64,000 nucleotides of DNA from an uncultured Aquimarina sp. (GCF_947496855.1 NZ_CANMED010000005.1:124001-188000), one strand, 5' to 3'; positions 30,865 through 40,256 are shown, numbered from the stretch's first letter. Notes: generated by a model from the sequence alone, not told the origin. Numbers and translations are program-made.

Positions 30865-32379
30865 ATGGAAAATAACACATTAGTTCAAGAATCAAACAAA
30901 AAAAGGACTCAAAAAGCTGTAAAAATTGCTATTGCAAAAGGTGATGGTATTGGTCCTGAAATTATGGCTGCCACACTAGATATTCTTAAGGCAGCTGGAG
31001 CTAAAATTGAACCTGAATTTATTGATCTAGGTGAGCAGGTCTATTTATCCGGAAATACTGCAGGTATTAATAAAGAATCTTGGGAAATTATTAAGCGCAA
31101 CAAATTAATACTTAAAGCACCTATAACTACTCCTCAAGGAAAGGGATATAAAAGTTTAAATGTGACTCTTAGAAAATCCTTAGGATTATATGCAAATGTG
31201 CGACCTGTTAGCTCTTTTCACCCATTTGTCAAAACTCATTTTCCTACTATGGATGTGGTCATTATACGCGAGAATGAAGAAGATCTGTATGCAGGAATTG
31301 AACATCAGCAGACCCAAGATGTAGTGCAATGTCTTAAACTAATTACAAGACCAGGTTGTGAACGAATAGTCCGTTATGCATTTGAATATGCAAAGGCCTA
31401 TGGAAGAAAAAAAGTGACCTGTATGGTGAAAGATAATATTATGAAATTGACAGATGGGTTATTTCATCAGGTTTTTAAAGAAATATCATTAGAATATCCT
31501 AAGATAAAAAGCGAATCTCAAATTATTGACATAGGTTCTGCAAAACTAGCTGCTAATCCAGAAAACTACGATGTTGTAGTAACCTCTAATCTGTACGGTG
31601 ATATTATTTCTGATATAGCAGCAGAAATTGCTGGATCCGTTGGATTAGCAGGATCGGCAAATATTGGAACTAATGTGGCTATGTTCGAGGCAATCCACGG
31701 TTCTGCCCCAGACATTGCTGGACAACAAATAGCTAATCCTTCAGGATTAATCAATGCCGCGGTTTTAATGCTAGCACACATAGGTCAATTAGAGATTGCT
31801 GATAAAGTTAAAAATGCCTTATTAACAACAATCGAAGATGGATATCATACTTCGGATATTTATCAACCAAAAATGAGTGAGAAAAAGGTATCAACACAAG
31901 AATTCGCCAATGAAGTAATATCCAGATTAGGGAAAACCCCTCAAAACTTAACTAAAAGTAAGCTTATTGAAGGTTCTGGTAGCATGAAAACAGTTGAATA
32001 TAGACGAAAAAAATCGAAAAAAGAGCTAGTAGGAGTAGATGCATTTATTGACTGGACAGGTACTGATCCTAATGAAATAGGAGATGCTTTATCTAAGATC
32101 AATGCATATAATTTAAAACTAAAAATGATTACGAATCGAGGAGTTAAAGTATATCCAAATGGTTTAGAAGAAACATATTGCACGGATCATTGGAGGTGTA
32201 GATTCGTAGCCTCGAATTCTGATATACAAAAAACAATTCCAAGTTATAATCCTATTGATCATGAACAGATAATAGCTCTTTTATCCAAACTAAACGGTAA
32301 AGGATTTGATGTAATCAAAACTGAAAACTTATATGAATTTGATGGCAAAAGAGGATTCTCACTAGGACAAGGAGAATAG
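30865..32379 (+). CDS. icd: NADP-dependent isocitrate dehydrogenase, Thermus-type with C-terminal extension
   Basis: 504 residues. It catalyses oxidative decarboxylation of isocitrate to 2-oxoglutarate in the TCA cycle. The N-terminal ~340 residues carry the family pattern: IAKGDGIGPEI near 30, an RENEEDLYAGIEH stretch near 137-149, and the Mg/cofactor signature NLYGDIISDIAAEIAG near 238-253, with GSAPDIAGQ after it. Residues about 370-500 form an extra C-terminal domain like that of the Thermus enzyme, so it is longer than the E. coli protein (416). Isopropylmalate dehydrogenase is an alternative for the family but is shorter and lacks this extension. Coenzyme choice (NADP versus NAD) is inferred from the family. 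A hairpin at 32409-32469 follows the gene. Confidence 0.88.
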   Translation: MENNTLVQESNKKRTQKAVKIAIAKGDGIGPEIMAATLDILKAAGAKIEPEFIDLGEQVYLSGNTAGINKESWEIIKRNKLILKAPITTPQGKGYKSLNVTLRKSLGLYANVRPVSSFHPFVKTHFPTMDVVIIRENEEDLYAGIEHQQTQDVVQCLKLITRPGCERIVRYAFEYAKAYGRKKVTCMVKDNIMKLTDGLFHQVFKEISLEYPKIKSESQIIDIGSAKLAANPENYDVVVTSNLYGDIISDIAAEIAGSVGLAGSANIGTNVAMFEAIHGSAPDIAGQQIANPSGLINAAVLMLAHIGQLEIADKVKNALLTTIEDGYHTSDIYQPKMSEKKVSTQEFANEVISRLGKTPQNLTKSKLIEGSGSMKTVEYRRKKSKKELVGVDAFIDWTGTDPNEIGDALSKINAYNLKLKMITNRGVKVYPNGLEETYCTDHWRCRFVASNSDIQKTIPSYNPIDHEQIIALLSKLNGKGFDVIKTENLYEFDGKRGFSLGQGE

Positions 32380-32408
32380 ATATTTATAACCATTGTATTA
32401 GCTCATCT

Positions 32409-32469
32409 TAGGCACTTTATTATTCAACAAACTCAACTAATTTTTACAAATGGAATAATTTAGTGCCTA
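32409..32469 (+). terminator. Possible transcript end hairpin after icd
   Basis: TAGGCACT (32409-32416) pairs with AGTGCCTA (32462-32469), and the stem can extend inward through TTATTATTC/GAATAATTT with mismatches. A short pyrimidine-rich run follows. The loop is long, so confidence is moderate. Confidence 0.4.
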
Positions 32470-32602
32470 CTTTCTTTGGCCTTTCTTCTTAAAAACCATA
32501 AACTCTTACTCGCCTGGAATCAAACTCATTTTATAGATACTTTATTTATCAAATCATTTGATAGATGAACCATAATATCTAACAAACAAAAACGCATTCA
32601 CA

Positions 32603-32890
32603 ATGAACCCTATTAATAACAGCATTAAATTAGTAGAGGGAGCATATTCTCCAATAAACGCTGCCGATGTACTATTATCTTTAATTGCGGATAAAATTAA
32701 GTTTCATAACCTACAAATCTTAAGTTCAAAGGATAAAAATGATCCTCATATAATCCACGCAGAAATGAGAATCTTAGAGCTGAAAGCATCACGAGATGTT
32801 GTTATAAAATTGATTATACAAGCTAGAGATCAAGGTCTGTATATGAAAATAGACGGAATCGTAAATATAAAGATGTTTAAAAAAATTTAA
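32603..32890 (+). CDS. Conserved hypothetical small protein
   Basis: 95 residues, no signal peptide or membrane segment. It begins with a KLVEGAYSPINAADVLLSLIADKIKFHNL stretch near residues 8-36, which resembles a family of short uncharacterised proteins that I recall from other Flavobacteriia (IKLIEGxFxPxEA...). The middle has a charged helix (HAEMRILELKASRDVV) and the C-terminus is a short beta-like segment. It stands alone between icd and the tRNA gene, 223 nt after the former. Function unknown; predicted cytoplasmic. Confidence 0.6.
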   Translation: MNPINNSIKLVEGAYSPINAADVLLSLIADKIKFHNLQILSSKDKNDPHIIHAEMRILELKASRDVVIKLIIQARDQGLYMKIDGIVNIKMFKKI

Positions 32891-33204
32891 AGTTAATATT
32901 TTAATAAGTAATATAAATGTGTAAATAGTCCCCCTATTTAGTTTAAAGGTGTTTTCATAGTATCCATTTTCCTCAGTTATTATTTTAGAATCAATAGATA
33001 AAAAATAGTATAATCAAAGTTGTGACATACAAAATGTCGGAAAGGACTAATTTTTAAAAACTCACTTGAATTTCCAGTAAAACTGAAAAATAGAATTAAT
33101 AATCCGAATCTAAAAAAATAGTTTTGAATCAATCAAAAAATATTCCTACACGGCTCTATTTTATCAAAAAACAAAAACTTTAAAGAAAGTCCATAAACAA
33201 AAAA
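32891..33204. other. Non-coding stretch between the small protein and the tRNA-Leu terminator
   Basis: AT-rich, no ORF of note. A weak short inverted repeat (GACAT/ATGTC around 33025-33040) is visible. I see nothing else to support. Confidence 0.5.
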
Positions 33205-33233
33205 AACAACCCTTTGATTATCAAAGAGTTGTT
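33205..33233 (-). terminator. Intrinsic terminator of tRNA-Leu
   Basis: On the minus strand the stem AACAAC-CTTTGA pairs with its complement (33205-33217 with 33221-33233, one bulged position) around a 3-nt loop and is followed by a run of T (A-run at about 33198-33206 on the plus strand). It lies 9 nt past the end of the tRNA gene. Confidence 0.8.
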
Positions 33234-33241
33234 CGTTTCAG

Positions 33242-33323
33242 TACTCAAGGCGGGAATCGAACCCGCACGTCTTGCGACATTGGATTTTGAATCCAACGTG
33301 TCTACCAATTCCACCACTTGAGC
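33242..33323 (-). tRNA. tRNA-Leu (anticodon CAA)
   Basis: An 82-nt cloverleaf on the minus strand. Acceptor arms GCTCAAG (33323-33317) and CTTGAGT (33249-33243) pair with a G-U at the first position; D-arm GGTGGAATTGGTAGACAC; anticodon stem TTGGA/TCCAA enclosing TTCAAAA, giving anticodon CAA for UUG; a short variable arm; T-arm GCGGGTTCGATTCCCGC. The D-arm and extra arm are typical of class II leucine tRNAs. CCA is not encoded. Confidence 0.93.
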
Positions 33324-33417
33324 ATTTCTAAGTAAATTGGACGGCAAAATTAAAAAAATATTTGCTCACATCCATTAAATAAGTAATAAAATAAGGTAAA
33401 GAGTAGAAATAAATTTT

Positions 33418-33425
33418 TAAATTTG
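33418..33425 (+). promoter_or_regulatory. -7 promoter box for prs
   Basis: TAAATTTG matches the Bacteroidota TAnnTTTG box and lies 54 nt before the prs start codon. No clear -33 TTG at proper spacing is seen. Confidence 0.5.
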
Positions 33426-33479
33426 CACCTTGTTTTTAAAAAATAAGTTTTAACTCATTACAAAACAACATTTTACCCT

Positions 33480-34421
33480 ATGCCTAATTCAATTACAGAA
33501 GCAAAATTTTTTGCATGTACTCAGAGTACAGAACTAGCAGAAAAGATAGTATCCGCATATGGGGCAAAATTAGGTAAGGTAATAACATCAACATATAGTG
33601 ATGGCGAGTTTCAACCTTCTTTTGAGGAGTCTGTAAGAGGATCAAGAGTTTTTATTATTGGATCTACACATCCTAGTTCTGACCATTTAATGGAAATGCT
33701 ATTAATGTTGGATGCAGCAAAAAGAGCTTCTGCAAGACATATCACAGCTGTGTTACCATATTATGGATGGGCACGTCAGGACAGAAAAGACAAACCAAGA
33801 GTTCCTATTGCAGCAAAATTAATTGCTAAAATGTTGGAAACTGCAGGTGCGACAAGAATCATAACTATGGATTTACACGCAGATCAGATTCAGGGATTCT
33901 TCGAGAAACCTGTAGATCATTTATTTGCGTCTACTATATTTTTACCATACTTACAATCTTTAAATCTAGAAGATCTTACAATAGCTTCTCCTGATATGGG
34001 AGGTTCTAAAAGAGCGTATGCATATTCTAAAGCACTACTAAGTGACGTAGTAATCTGCTATAAACAACGTGCTAAAGCCAATGTAATTTCTCATATGGAA
34101 TTGATCGGAGATGTAACAGGTAAAAATGTGGTGCTAGTAGATGATATGGTAGATACCGCAGGAACGCTAACCAAAGCTGCAGACTTAATGATAGAAAGAG
34201 GTGCAAAAAGTGTAAGAGCAATTTGTACGCATCCTATTCTTTCTGGAAACGCTTATGAAAAATTAGAAAACTCGAAGCTAGAAGAATTAATCGTAACTGA
34301 TTCTATTCCTCTAAAACAACAAAGTAAAAAAATTAGAGTGATTACATGCGCCAATTTATTTGCGGATGTTATGGATAGAGTTCATAATAATCAATCTATC
34401 AGCTCTAAATTTATAATGTAA
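33480..34421 (+). CDS. prs: Ribose-phosphate pyrophosphokinase (PRPP synthetase)
   Basis: 313 residues, the usual length for bacterial PRPP synthetase. It makes 5-phosphoribosyl diphosphate from ribose 5-phosphate and ATP for nucleotide, His and Trp synthesis. The sequence has the family landmarks: the ATP-loop region YGWARQDRKDKPR (about 98-110), the signature MDLHADQIQGFF (about 127-138) and the PRPP-binding loop VVLVDDMVDTAGT (about 217-229). Cytoplasmic, homo-oligomeric in the family. It is followed after 26 nt by rplY, and the prs-rplY-pth order is common in many bacteria, so the first two genes probably form a transcript ended by the terminator at 35098-35135. Confidence 0.97.
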   Translation: MPNSITEAKFFACTQSTELAEKIVSAYGAKLGKVITSTYSDGEFQPSFEESVRGSRVFIIGSTHPSSDHLMEMLLMLDAAKRASARHITAVLPYYGWARQDRKDKPRVPIAAKLIAKMLETAGATRIITMDLHADQIQGFFEKPVDHLFASTIFLPYLQSLNLEDLTIASPDMGGSKRAYAYSKALLSDVVICYKQRAKANVISHMELIGDVTGKNVVLVDDMVDTAGTLTKAADLMIERGAKSVRAICTHPILSGNAYEKLENSKLEELIVTDSIPLKQQSKKIRVITCANLFADVMDRVHNNQSISSKFIM

Positions 34422-34447
34422 ATTAATAACTATTAATATATTTTAAA

Positions 34448-35071
34448 ATGAAGTCATTAACAATCAATGCATCTCAAAGAGAAAGCGTAGGCAAGAAAGC
34501 AACAAAAGCCTTACGTAATGCTGGACAGGTACCTTGTGTAATTTACGGTGGAGACACTATGATACACTTTGCAGCACCAGAAATTGCTTTCAAAAACTTA
34601 GTGTACACTCCAGACGTTCATACCGTGGTAATCGCGTTGGATAATGGTACAAAAGTAAATGCTATACTACAAGATATTCAATTTCACCCTGTAACTGATA
34701 GAATTTTACATATTGATTTTATTCAAATTTTTGATGACAAACCAATTACTGTAGAACTTCCTTTTAAAGCCACAGGAAATGCAAGAGGAGTTCTTAACGG
34801 TGGTGTCTTACGTTATAACCTAAGACGTATCAAAGTAAAAGGTTTTGCTTCTAAATTACCAGACTTAATTGAAGGTGATATCACTAACCTTAAAATAGGA
34901 AACAAATTATTAGTTACCAGTATAGCAAGTGAAGATTTCACAATCCTACATCCGGATAACACTGTAATTTGTATGGTGAAAACATCTCGTACTGCTGTCG
35001 AAGATGAAGAAGAAGAAGAAGAAACTGAAGGAGAAGGACCAGCTGCAGAAGCACCAGCCGCTGAAGCTTAA
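34448..35071 (+). CDS. rplY: 50S ribosomal protein L25 / general stress protein Ctc
   Basis: 207 residues. It is the long (CTC) form: an N-terminal L25 beta-barrel that binds 5S rRNA (about 1-95, starting [22 protein letters not shown]) and a C-terminal TL5-like domain (about 96-185), followed by an acidic Glu-rich and Ala/Pro tail (about 186-207). It sits 26 nt after prs. The function is binding 5S rRNA in the large ribosomal subunit. The acidic tail is common in Bacteroidota L25 proteins. Confidence 0.95.
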   Translation: MKSLTINASQRESVGKKATKALRNAGQVPCVIYGGDTMIHFAAPEIAFKNLVYTPDVHTVVIALDNGTKVNAILQDIQFHPVTDRILHIDFIQIFDDKPITVELPFKATGNARGVLNGGVLRYNLRRIKVKGFASKLPDLIEGDITNLKIGNKLLVTSIASEDFTILHPDNTVICMVKTSRTAVEDEEEEEETEGEGPAAEAPAAEA

Positions 35072-35097
35072 TTTTTCTTTATTAAGAAAACAATCAA

Positions 35098-35135
35098 AAA
35101 GCATTCTGATTTTATTTTCAGAATGCTTTTTTTAT
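35098..35135 (+). terminator. Intrinsic terminator after rplY
   Basis: A perfect 9-bp stem (AGCATTCTG at 35100-35108 with CAGAATGCT at 35119-35127) followed by a T-rich run. It ends the prs-rplY transcript, and it excludes an upstream start for pth within this segment. Confidence 0.88.
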
Positions 35136-35152
35136 TTTTACAATGATTTTAA

Positions 35153-35266
35153 GATGGCGTCCCCTCCGTTTTACTTCGGTCGGGCTATTCACTGTATCTT
35201 TTTTGTTGTACTCTGAGGCGCTCGAAGAGCATAACAAAAAAGAATGCCGCTGCTATCCCTTACGTA
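35153..35266. other. Structured, GC-richer intergenic element before pth
   Basis: Between the rplY terminator and pth lies a block less AT-rich than its surroundings. It contains a long imperfect hairpin: 35197-35214 pairs with 35226-35243, including TCTTTTTTGTTGT against ATAACAAAAAAGA, with a loop GAGGCGCTCG. It is flanked by GGCGTCCC-like and TATCCCTTACG-like ends. I recall similar elements, with GTCGGGCT and ATCCCT motifs around a hairpin, in intergenic regions of other Flavobacteriia. It may be a mobile-type repeat or a structured RNA. It lies just after a terminator, not inside a gene. Confidence 0.45.
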
Positions 35267-35280
35267 AAACCAATACATAT

Positions 35281-35913
35281 ATGCTTTCTATTTTTAGAAA
35301 ATGGTTTTCACAAAAAGAAGAAAAGAAAGAAACTCAAGAAGAACTCATGAAAAAATTTCTTGTTGTAGGTCTCGGTAATATTGGGCCTAAATACCACAAT
35401 ACGCGCCATAACATAGGATTTAGAATTCTGGATGCATTGGCAAAAGAAGAAAGCTTGTCTTTCGAAACTGAAAAGCTAGGAGACCTCACAACCTATAAAC
35501 ATAAAGGACGTACAATATTATTGTTAAAACCAAATACCTATATGAATCTTAGCGGAAAAGCTGTTAGGTACTGGTTAACTAAAGAAAAAATTCCTGTAGA
35601 GAATCTTTTAATCATTACAGATGACATCAACCTTTCTTTTGGCACCATTAGAGTAAAAGCAAAAGGAAGTGCAGGTGGACACAATGGACTTAAGGATATC
35701 GAAGCTCAACTCAATACATCTAAATATTGCAGGTTCAGATTTGGTGTTGGAGCAGAATTTAGCAAAGGTAGACAAGTAGATTATGTTTTAGGAGAATGGA
35801 GGGCTGAAGAAGAAACTACTATGCCCGAACGATTAGATAAAGGAATTGCATTGATTAAATCCTTTACAACTGCAGGATTAACAAATACTATGAACACCTT
35901 TAACGGAAAATAA
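35281..35913 (+). CDS. pth: Peptidyl-tRNA hydrolase
   Basis: 210 residues from the ATG at 35281. The enzyme releases peptides from stalled peptidyl-tRNA. Core motifs: FLVVGLGNIGPKYHNTRHNIGF (catalytic His in TRHN), a KPNTYMNLSGKAV segment, the DDINLSFGTIRVK stretch with catalytic Asp, and GSAGGHNGLKDIE. The ATG at 35347 (MKKFLVVGLGN) would give the minimal enzyme; I prefer 35281 because flavobacterial homologues often carry a short basic N-terminal extension (IFRKWFSQKEE here). An earlier in-frame ATG at 35143 would run through the structured element and is rejected. Cytoplasmic. The start choice is the main uncertainty. Confidence 0.93.
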   Translation: MLSIFRKWFSQKEEKKETQEELMKKFLVVGLGNIGPKYHNTRHNIGFRILDALAKEESLSFETEKLGDLTTYKHKGRTILLLKPNTYMNLSGKAVRYWLTKEKIPVENLLIITDDINLSFGTIRVKAKGSAGGHNGLKDIEAQLNTSKYCRFRFGVGAEFSKGRQVDYVLGEWRAEEETTMPERLDKGIALIKSFTTAGLTNTMNTFNGK

Positions 35914-36122
35914 CTAGTAGATCTCGCAACATTTCCTTAATTTTATAGCTAATAATTTTTAATACATTGTCAGCGTATTAAGAATAAAATAAACCTAGAT
36001 TACAATAAATGGTTTTAAAAAAATCAGTCTTCTTGAAACGAAATACACCTATCAAATCAACGTCAATTACAGTGTATACTAATGAATCCCTTCTGACAAT
36101 CGAAAATAAATAAAGACGAAGG

Positions 36123-37055
36123 ATGAAACGCTATACAGACGCTAAAACATATGATAATCAAACACCTTCGGTTGTTACTATTGGAACTTTTGATGGAGTT
36201 CATATTGGACATAAAAAAATAATTGAAAGATTGGTTGAAGCTGCCAAGCGAAACAATCTAGAATCAGTAATTCTTACCTTTTTTCCTCATCCACGAATGG
36301 TGTTGCAAAAAGATACAAATATCAAGCTAATCAATACTATCGAAGAGCGAATACAGATATTAGAAAAAACGGGGTTGGATAGTTTAGTAATCCATCCTTT
36401 TACCAAAGAATTCTCTCGCCTTTCAGCTAAGGAGTATGTTGAAGAAATGTTAGTCAACAGACTAAATCTACGTCACGTTATTATTGGCTACGATCATCGT
36501 TTTGGGCGTAATCGTAATTCCAACATTACGGATCTGGCCTCTTTTGGTATTCAGAATGATTTTACAGTAGAAGAAATCTCAAAACAGGATATAGATGATG
36601 TAGCCGTTAGCTCCACTAAAGTTCGTGAAGCTTTACTTGACGGAGATATTATAAAAGCTAATAGGTATCTCGGATACAATTTTATGCTTACAGGAAAAAT
36701 AATAAAAGGAAAAGAACTAGGGCGTAAATTAGAATACCCAACAGCTAACCTACACATAGAAGAAGATTACAAACTAATTCCAAAAAAAGGGGTGTATGTT
36801 GTAAAATCCCAGATTAATAATAAAACATATTTTGGGATGATGAATATTGGTAATAATCCAACCGTAAATGGGAAACACCAAACCATCGAAACCCATTTCT
36901 TTGATGCTTCATTTAACTTATACGAAAAAAAGATTCAAATTGAAATGCTCATCCGCATTAGAGATGAGAAAAAATTTGATTCTATAGAGGCTTTAAAAAA
37001 TGCAATGCAAGAAGATGAAGATTATTCTAGAGAGTATATAAATTCTATGGTATGA
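36123..37055 (+). CDS. ribF: Bifunctional riboflavin kinase / FAD synthetase
   Basis: 310 residues. It converts riboflavin to FMN and then FAD. The N-terminal adenylyltransferase domain shows IGTFDGVHIGHKKI (about 21-34), HPRM and GYDHRFGRNR (about 123-132). The SSTKVREAL motif (about 162-170) closes it, and the C-terminal kinase domain has GRKLEYPTANL (about 200-210) and a FGMMNIGNNPTV loop. Length is standard. The start codon is an ATG preceded by GACGAAGG. It overlaps the HTTM gene by 4 nt (ATGA), so translation is coupled. Upstream, 35914-36122 is non-coding. Confidence 0.96.
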   Translation: MKRYTDAKTYDNQTPSVVTIGTFDGVHIGHKKIIERLVEAAKRNNLESVILTFFPHPRMVLQKDTNIKLINTIEERIQILEKTGLDSLVIHPFTKEFSRLSAKEYVEEMLVNRLNLRHVIIGYDHRFGRNRNSNITDLASFGIQNDFTVEEISKQDIDDVAVSSTKVREALLDGDIIKANRYLGYNFMLTGKIIKGKELGRKLEYPTANLHIEEDYKLIPKKGVYVVKSQINNKTYFGMMNIGNNPTVNGKHQTIETHFFDASFNLYEKKIQIEMLIRIRDEKKFDSIEALKNAMQEDEDYSREYINSMV

Positions 37056-38371
37056 TCAATCGTTGGTTATTTACACAAATAGATAATAGCGCTTTAATCA
37101 TATTTAGAGTTTTTTTTGGGTTTCTTATTACAGCAGAATCCTTTGGAGCTATTTTTACAGGTTGGGTCAGAAGAACTCTTGTAGAACCACAATTCACCTT
37201 CAATTTTATTGGTTTTGAATTTTTGCAGCCTCTTCCTGGTAATGGTATGTATTACTATTTTGCATTGATGGGTGTTTTTGGCATATTAATTATGATAGGT
37301 TTTAAATACCGATGGAGCATGATTGCCTATACAATTCTCTGGGCGGGTGCTTATTATATGCAAAAATCGTCCTACAATAATCATTATTATCTATTACTTT
37401 TACTATGTATTCTTATGAGTACTTTACCTGCTGGAAATTATTTTTCTATGGATGTAAAGAAAAATCCGGCGCTTAAGAGAATATCCATGCCTAGATGGTG
37501 TGTTTTATTTATTATTATTCAATTATGGATTGTATACACATATGCATCTGTTGCTAAGTTATATCCAGATTGGTTAGACTATACAGTAGCTAGAAATTTA
37601 ATGCTCTCTAGGGCAAATTATCCAATTGTTGGAGAATTGTTACAACAACATTGGACACATTTAAGTATTACCTATTTTGGAATTTTATTCGATCTACTAA
37701 TCATTCCGTTATTACTTTGGAGAAGAACCCGTCTCACGGCTTTTATAATTAGTATATTTTTTCATCTATTTAATTCTATCGTATTTCAGATTGGAATATT
37801 TCCATACTTATCATTAGCTTTTACTGTATTTTTCTTTTCTAAAGAACGTATCCATCGCGTTTTTATGCCAAAAAAAGAATTTTATACTGGAAATAAGACG
37901 ACTGTGCCTTCTTACCGGAAATTTTTAATCCCAGCATTGACTATTTGGTTTGTGATACAACTTGCTTTACCAATCCGTCATTGGTTCATTCCGGGTGACG
38001 TTTTATGGACAGAAGAAGGTCACAAGCTAAGCTGGAGAATGATGCTTCGTGGACGATCTGGATTTACTAGTTTTTATATTGAGCATAAAGATAATCCAGG
38101 TAAAAGATTGAAAATAGATAAGAACCAATACCTTTCTAAAAAACAACGCCGTTTGGTTAACACTAAACCCGACGCGATCTGGCAATTCGCCCAATTCCTT
38201 AAAAAAGAACAACTAAAAGAAGGAAAAGACATAGAAGTATACGTCCGTAGTAATGTATCCGTTAATGGGAAAAAATCAAAAACCTTAATTGACCCTGACA
38301 CAGATTTAGCAAGCGTAAAATGGAACTATTTCACAACTAATCCGTGGGTAATTAAATACGATGAAGAATAA
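37052..38371 (+). CDS. HTTM-domain multipass membrane protein
   Basis: 439 residues with several hydrophobic segments across about 15-300 (for example ALIIFRVFFGFLITAESFG, a segment with YYFALMGVFGILIMIG, and IISIFFHLFNSIVFQIG) and a soluble basic C-terminal part (about 310-439). The first half fits the HTTM domain, which is related to vitamin K-dependent gamma-carboxylase; the signature ends in motifs such as SVAKLYPDW near 170. The bacterial role is not known. It overlaps ribF by 4 nt and the next gene by 11 nt, so the three genes are co-translated. Whether a carboxylase-like reaction occurs is unknown. Confidence 0.82.
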   Translation: MINRWLFTQIDNSALIIFRVFFGFLITAESFGAIFTGWVRRTLVEPQFTFNFIGFEFLQPLPGNGMYYYFALMGVFGILIMIGFKYRWSMIAYTILWAGAYYMQKSSYNNHYYLLLLLCILMSTLPAGNYFSMDVKKNPALKRISMPRWCVLFIIIQLWIVYTYASVAKLYPDWLDYTVARNLMLSRANYPIVGELLQQHWTHLSITYFGILFDLLIIPLLLWRRTRLTAFIISIFFHLFNSIVFQIGIFPYLSLAFTVFFFSKERIHRVFMPKKEFYTGNKTTVPSYRKFLIPALTIWFVIQLALPIRHWFIPGDVLWTEEGHKLSWRMMLRGRSGFTSFYIEHKDNPGKRLKIDKNQYLSKKQRRLVNTKPDAIWQFAQFLKKEQLKEGKDIEVYVRSNVSVNGKKSKTLIDPDTDLASVKWNYFTTNPWVIKYDEE

Positions 38372-40256
38372 ACATCTTTATATTTTTATCATATTGATTT
38401 CCTTTTCTGTTAATGCTCAGGAAAAGAAGGACTGGTACTCTACTTTTGGTAAAATTCCCACTCTCGTAGACACTTATCTTTATAATGAGTTAAAAAATGC
38501 TGAAGATTTTCAGAAAAGAGCAAAACTAATAGATACCATTGCATCTATTCATATCCAAACTGGAATTACGGATTCTATAGTATATTACGGAAATCTTCTT
38601 CAAGATGAAGTACTATTGCAAAAAGAATTACTTTTAAATCGTAATTTCTATCTATCTAAAGCTTATCATATTCTCGGAAAAGGAAAACTGGAGAAAGGGC
38701 TCTATGATGATGCCATGAAACATTATCTCGATGGTATTGCTATCTCCCCTGCTTCCGAAATGAGTAAAATGCACTATACTCATCAATTAGGACTAGGAGC
38801 TGTTTACCTTCATCAAAAAGAATATGACGCCGCTTTATCGATATTCGAAACTATTATAAAAAACACTGAAAACAATGAGGTATTAATTTTAGCAAAAAAA
38901 TCTTTAGCAGATGTATTCTTTGCTAAAAAAGATGTTTCGAAAGCAAAAGCTAACTACCTCGAAGTTCTAAACGATTTAAGAATTTACGAGAATAACAAAA
39001 TTAGATTAGAGACTCAATTAAAATTAGGTAGAATAGACATATTCGAAGACAATCTTAGTCATGCGCTAGAATATTTTAGATCTGTAAAAGAGGTTGCGCT
39101 ACAAAGTAAGTTTTATGATCTCTATATAGATGCAGTTATCCAAATGGGAATCATATATTATAATCAAGGACATCTACAAGATGCTGAAATAATTTTATCC
39201 TCAGCATATGTGAATTCTATACAATGGAATAAACTTGAGTTACAGCGAGATGTTATTATGGTACTTAGGAATATAAAAGTTGCAGAAAAAGATTATGAGA
39301 ATGCTTATAATCTTATGACTCAATACCTCTCTATTTCTAACCAAATATTAAAAAATCAGAATAAAGAGATTGTAAAAGACTTGGAGATTAAATATCAAAC
39401 ATTACAAAAAGAAAAAGAAATCTTATCTCTGAAGGAAGAACAGCTACTTAAAGAAAGTGAGATTAAAAGACAACGAACCATCAAAAAAGCATTTTTGATT
39501 GGTTTTCTAGTTGTATTGATTCCGGTAATTGCCTTGTTATTTTTATACTTTCAGAAATTAAAAACACAAATAGCATTAAACAAATCTCAAAAAGAGGTAA
39601 ACTCACAAAAAGTGTACGGATTGATGAAAGATCAAGAGCTCAATCTGGTTAAGGCAACTATGGATGGACAAAATAAAGAGCGTAAACGTCTTGCCAGAGA
39701 GTTACACGATAGCATTGGAGGTAATCTGGCTAGCATTAAATTACAACTTTCCTCACATACTAGTAAAAATGAAAACACACAAACGAAAATATTAAATCAA
39801 ATAGATGAAACCTACCATCAGGTGCGCGATTTATCTCATAACCTTGCTTCAAAAAAGTTTCAAAACAATGGAATTTCTACCTTAATAAAAGAATACGTGA
39901 ATAATATTGAACAAGGTAGTAATCAAAAAATTTCTTTCAATCCTCATCCGGAAGAAAAGATTAATGAGATAGAAAACCCCTTAAAAGAGGAACTTTTCAA
40001 AATCATTCAAGAATTATTAACTAATACTTTAAAACACGCAAAAGCAGATCAAATAGATATTTATCTTAATCAATATCAGACGATACTGCAGCTTCTTTTC
40101 GAGGATAACGGCATCGGTTTTAATTCAGAAAAGATGGCTGAAGGTATTGGTTTTAAGAACATCAAAAACCGACTTCATTCCCTATCAGGTAATATGGTCA
40201 TCGATTCTACTATTGATAGAGGCACTGTAATCAATATAGAAATTCCTGTACCCTAA
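38361..40256 (+). CDS. TPR-containing sensor histidine kinase (HisKA_3 family)
   Basis: 631 residues. Signal peptide 1-20, extracytoplasmic tetratricopeptide repeats (about 90-330), coiled stretch (330-375), one transmembrane helix (377-397), a dimerisation/phosphoacceptor domain with RKRLARELHDSIGG (His449), and a HATPase domain with N-box ELLTNTLKHAKAD and G-box DNGIGF. This is the NarX/LiaS-like class that usually phosphorylates LuxR-type response regulators. No response regulator is adjacent; the LuxR-type protein at 54589 lacks a receiver domain, so the partner is elsewhere. Its start lies 11 nt inside the HTTM gene, implying co-expression with ribF. Confidence 0.9.
   Translation: MKNKHLYIFIILISFSVNAQEKKDWYSTFGKIPTLVDTYLYNELKNAEDFQKRAKLIDTIASIHIQTGITDSIVYYGNLLQDEVLLQKELLLNRNFYLSKAYHILGKGKLEKGLYDDAMKHYLDGIAISPASEMSKMHYTHQLGLGAVYLHQKEYDAALSIFETIIKNTENNEVLILAKKSLADVFFAKKDVSKAKANYLEVLNDLRIYENNKIRLETQLKLGRIDIFEDNLSHALEYFRSVKEVALQSKFYDLYIDAVIQMGIIYYNQGHLQDAEIILSSAYVNSIQWNKLELQRDVIMVLRNIKVAEKDYENAYNLMTQYLSISNQILKNQNKEIVKDLEIKYQTLQKEKEILSLKEEQLLKESEIKRQRTIKKAFLIGFLVVLIPVIALLFLYFQKLKTQIALNKSQKEVNSQKVYGLMKDQELNLVKATMDGQNKERKRLARELHDSIGGNLASIKLQLSSHTSKNENTQTKILNQIDETYHQVRDLSHNLASKKFQNNGISTLIKEYVNNIEQGSNQKISFNPHPEEKINEIENPLKEELFKIIQELLTNTLKHAKADQIDIYLNQYQTILQLLFEDNGIGFNSEKMAEGIGFKNIKNRLHSLSGNMVIDSTIDRGTVINIEIPVP

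Noticed and set aside
35143..35280. Upstream start for pth at 35143
   Set aside because: The added residues run across the structured intergenic element after the rplY terminator and do not resemble the Pth N-terminus.
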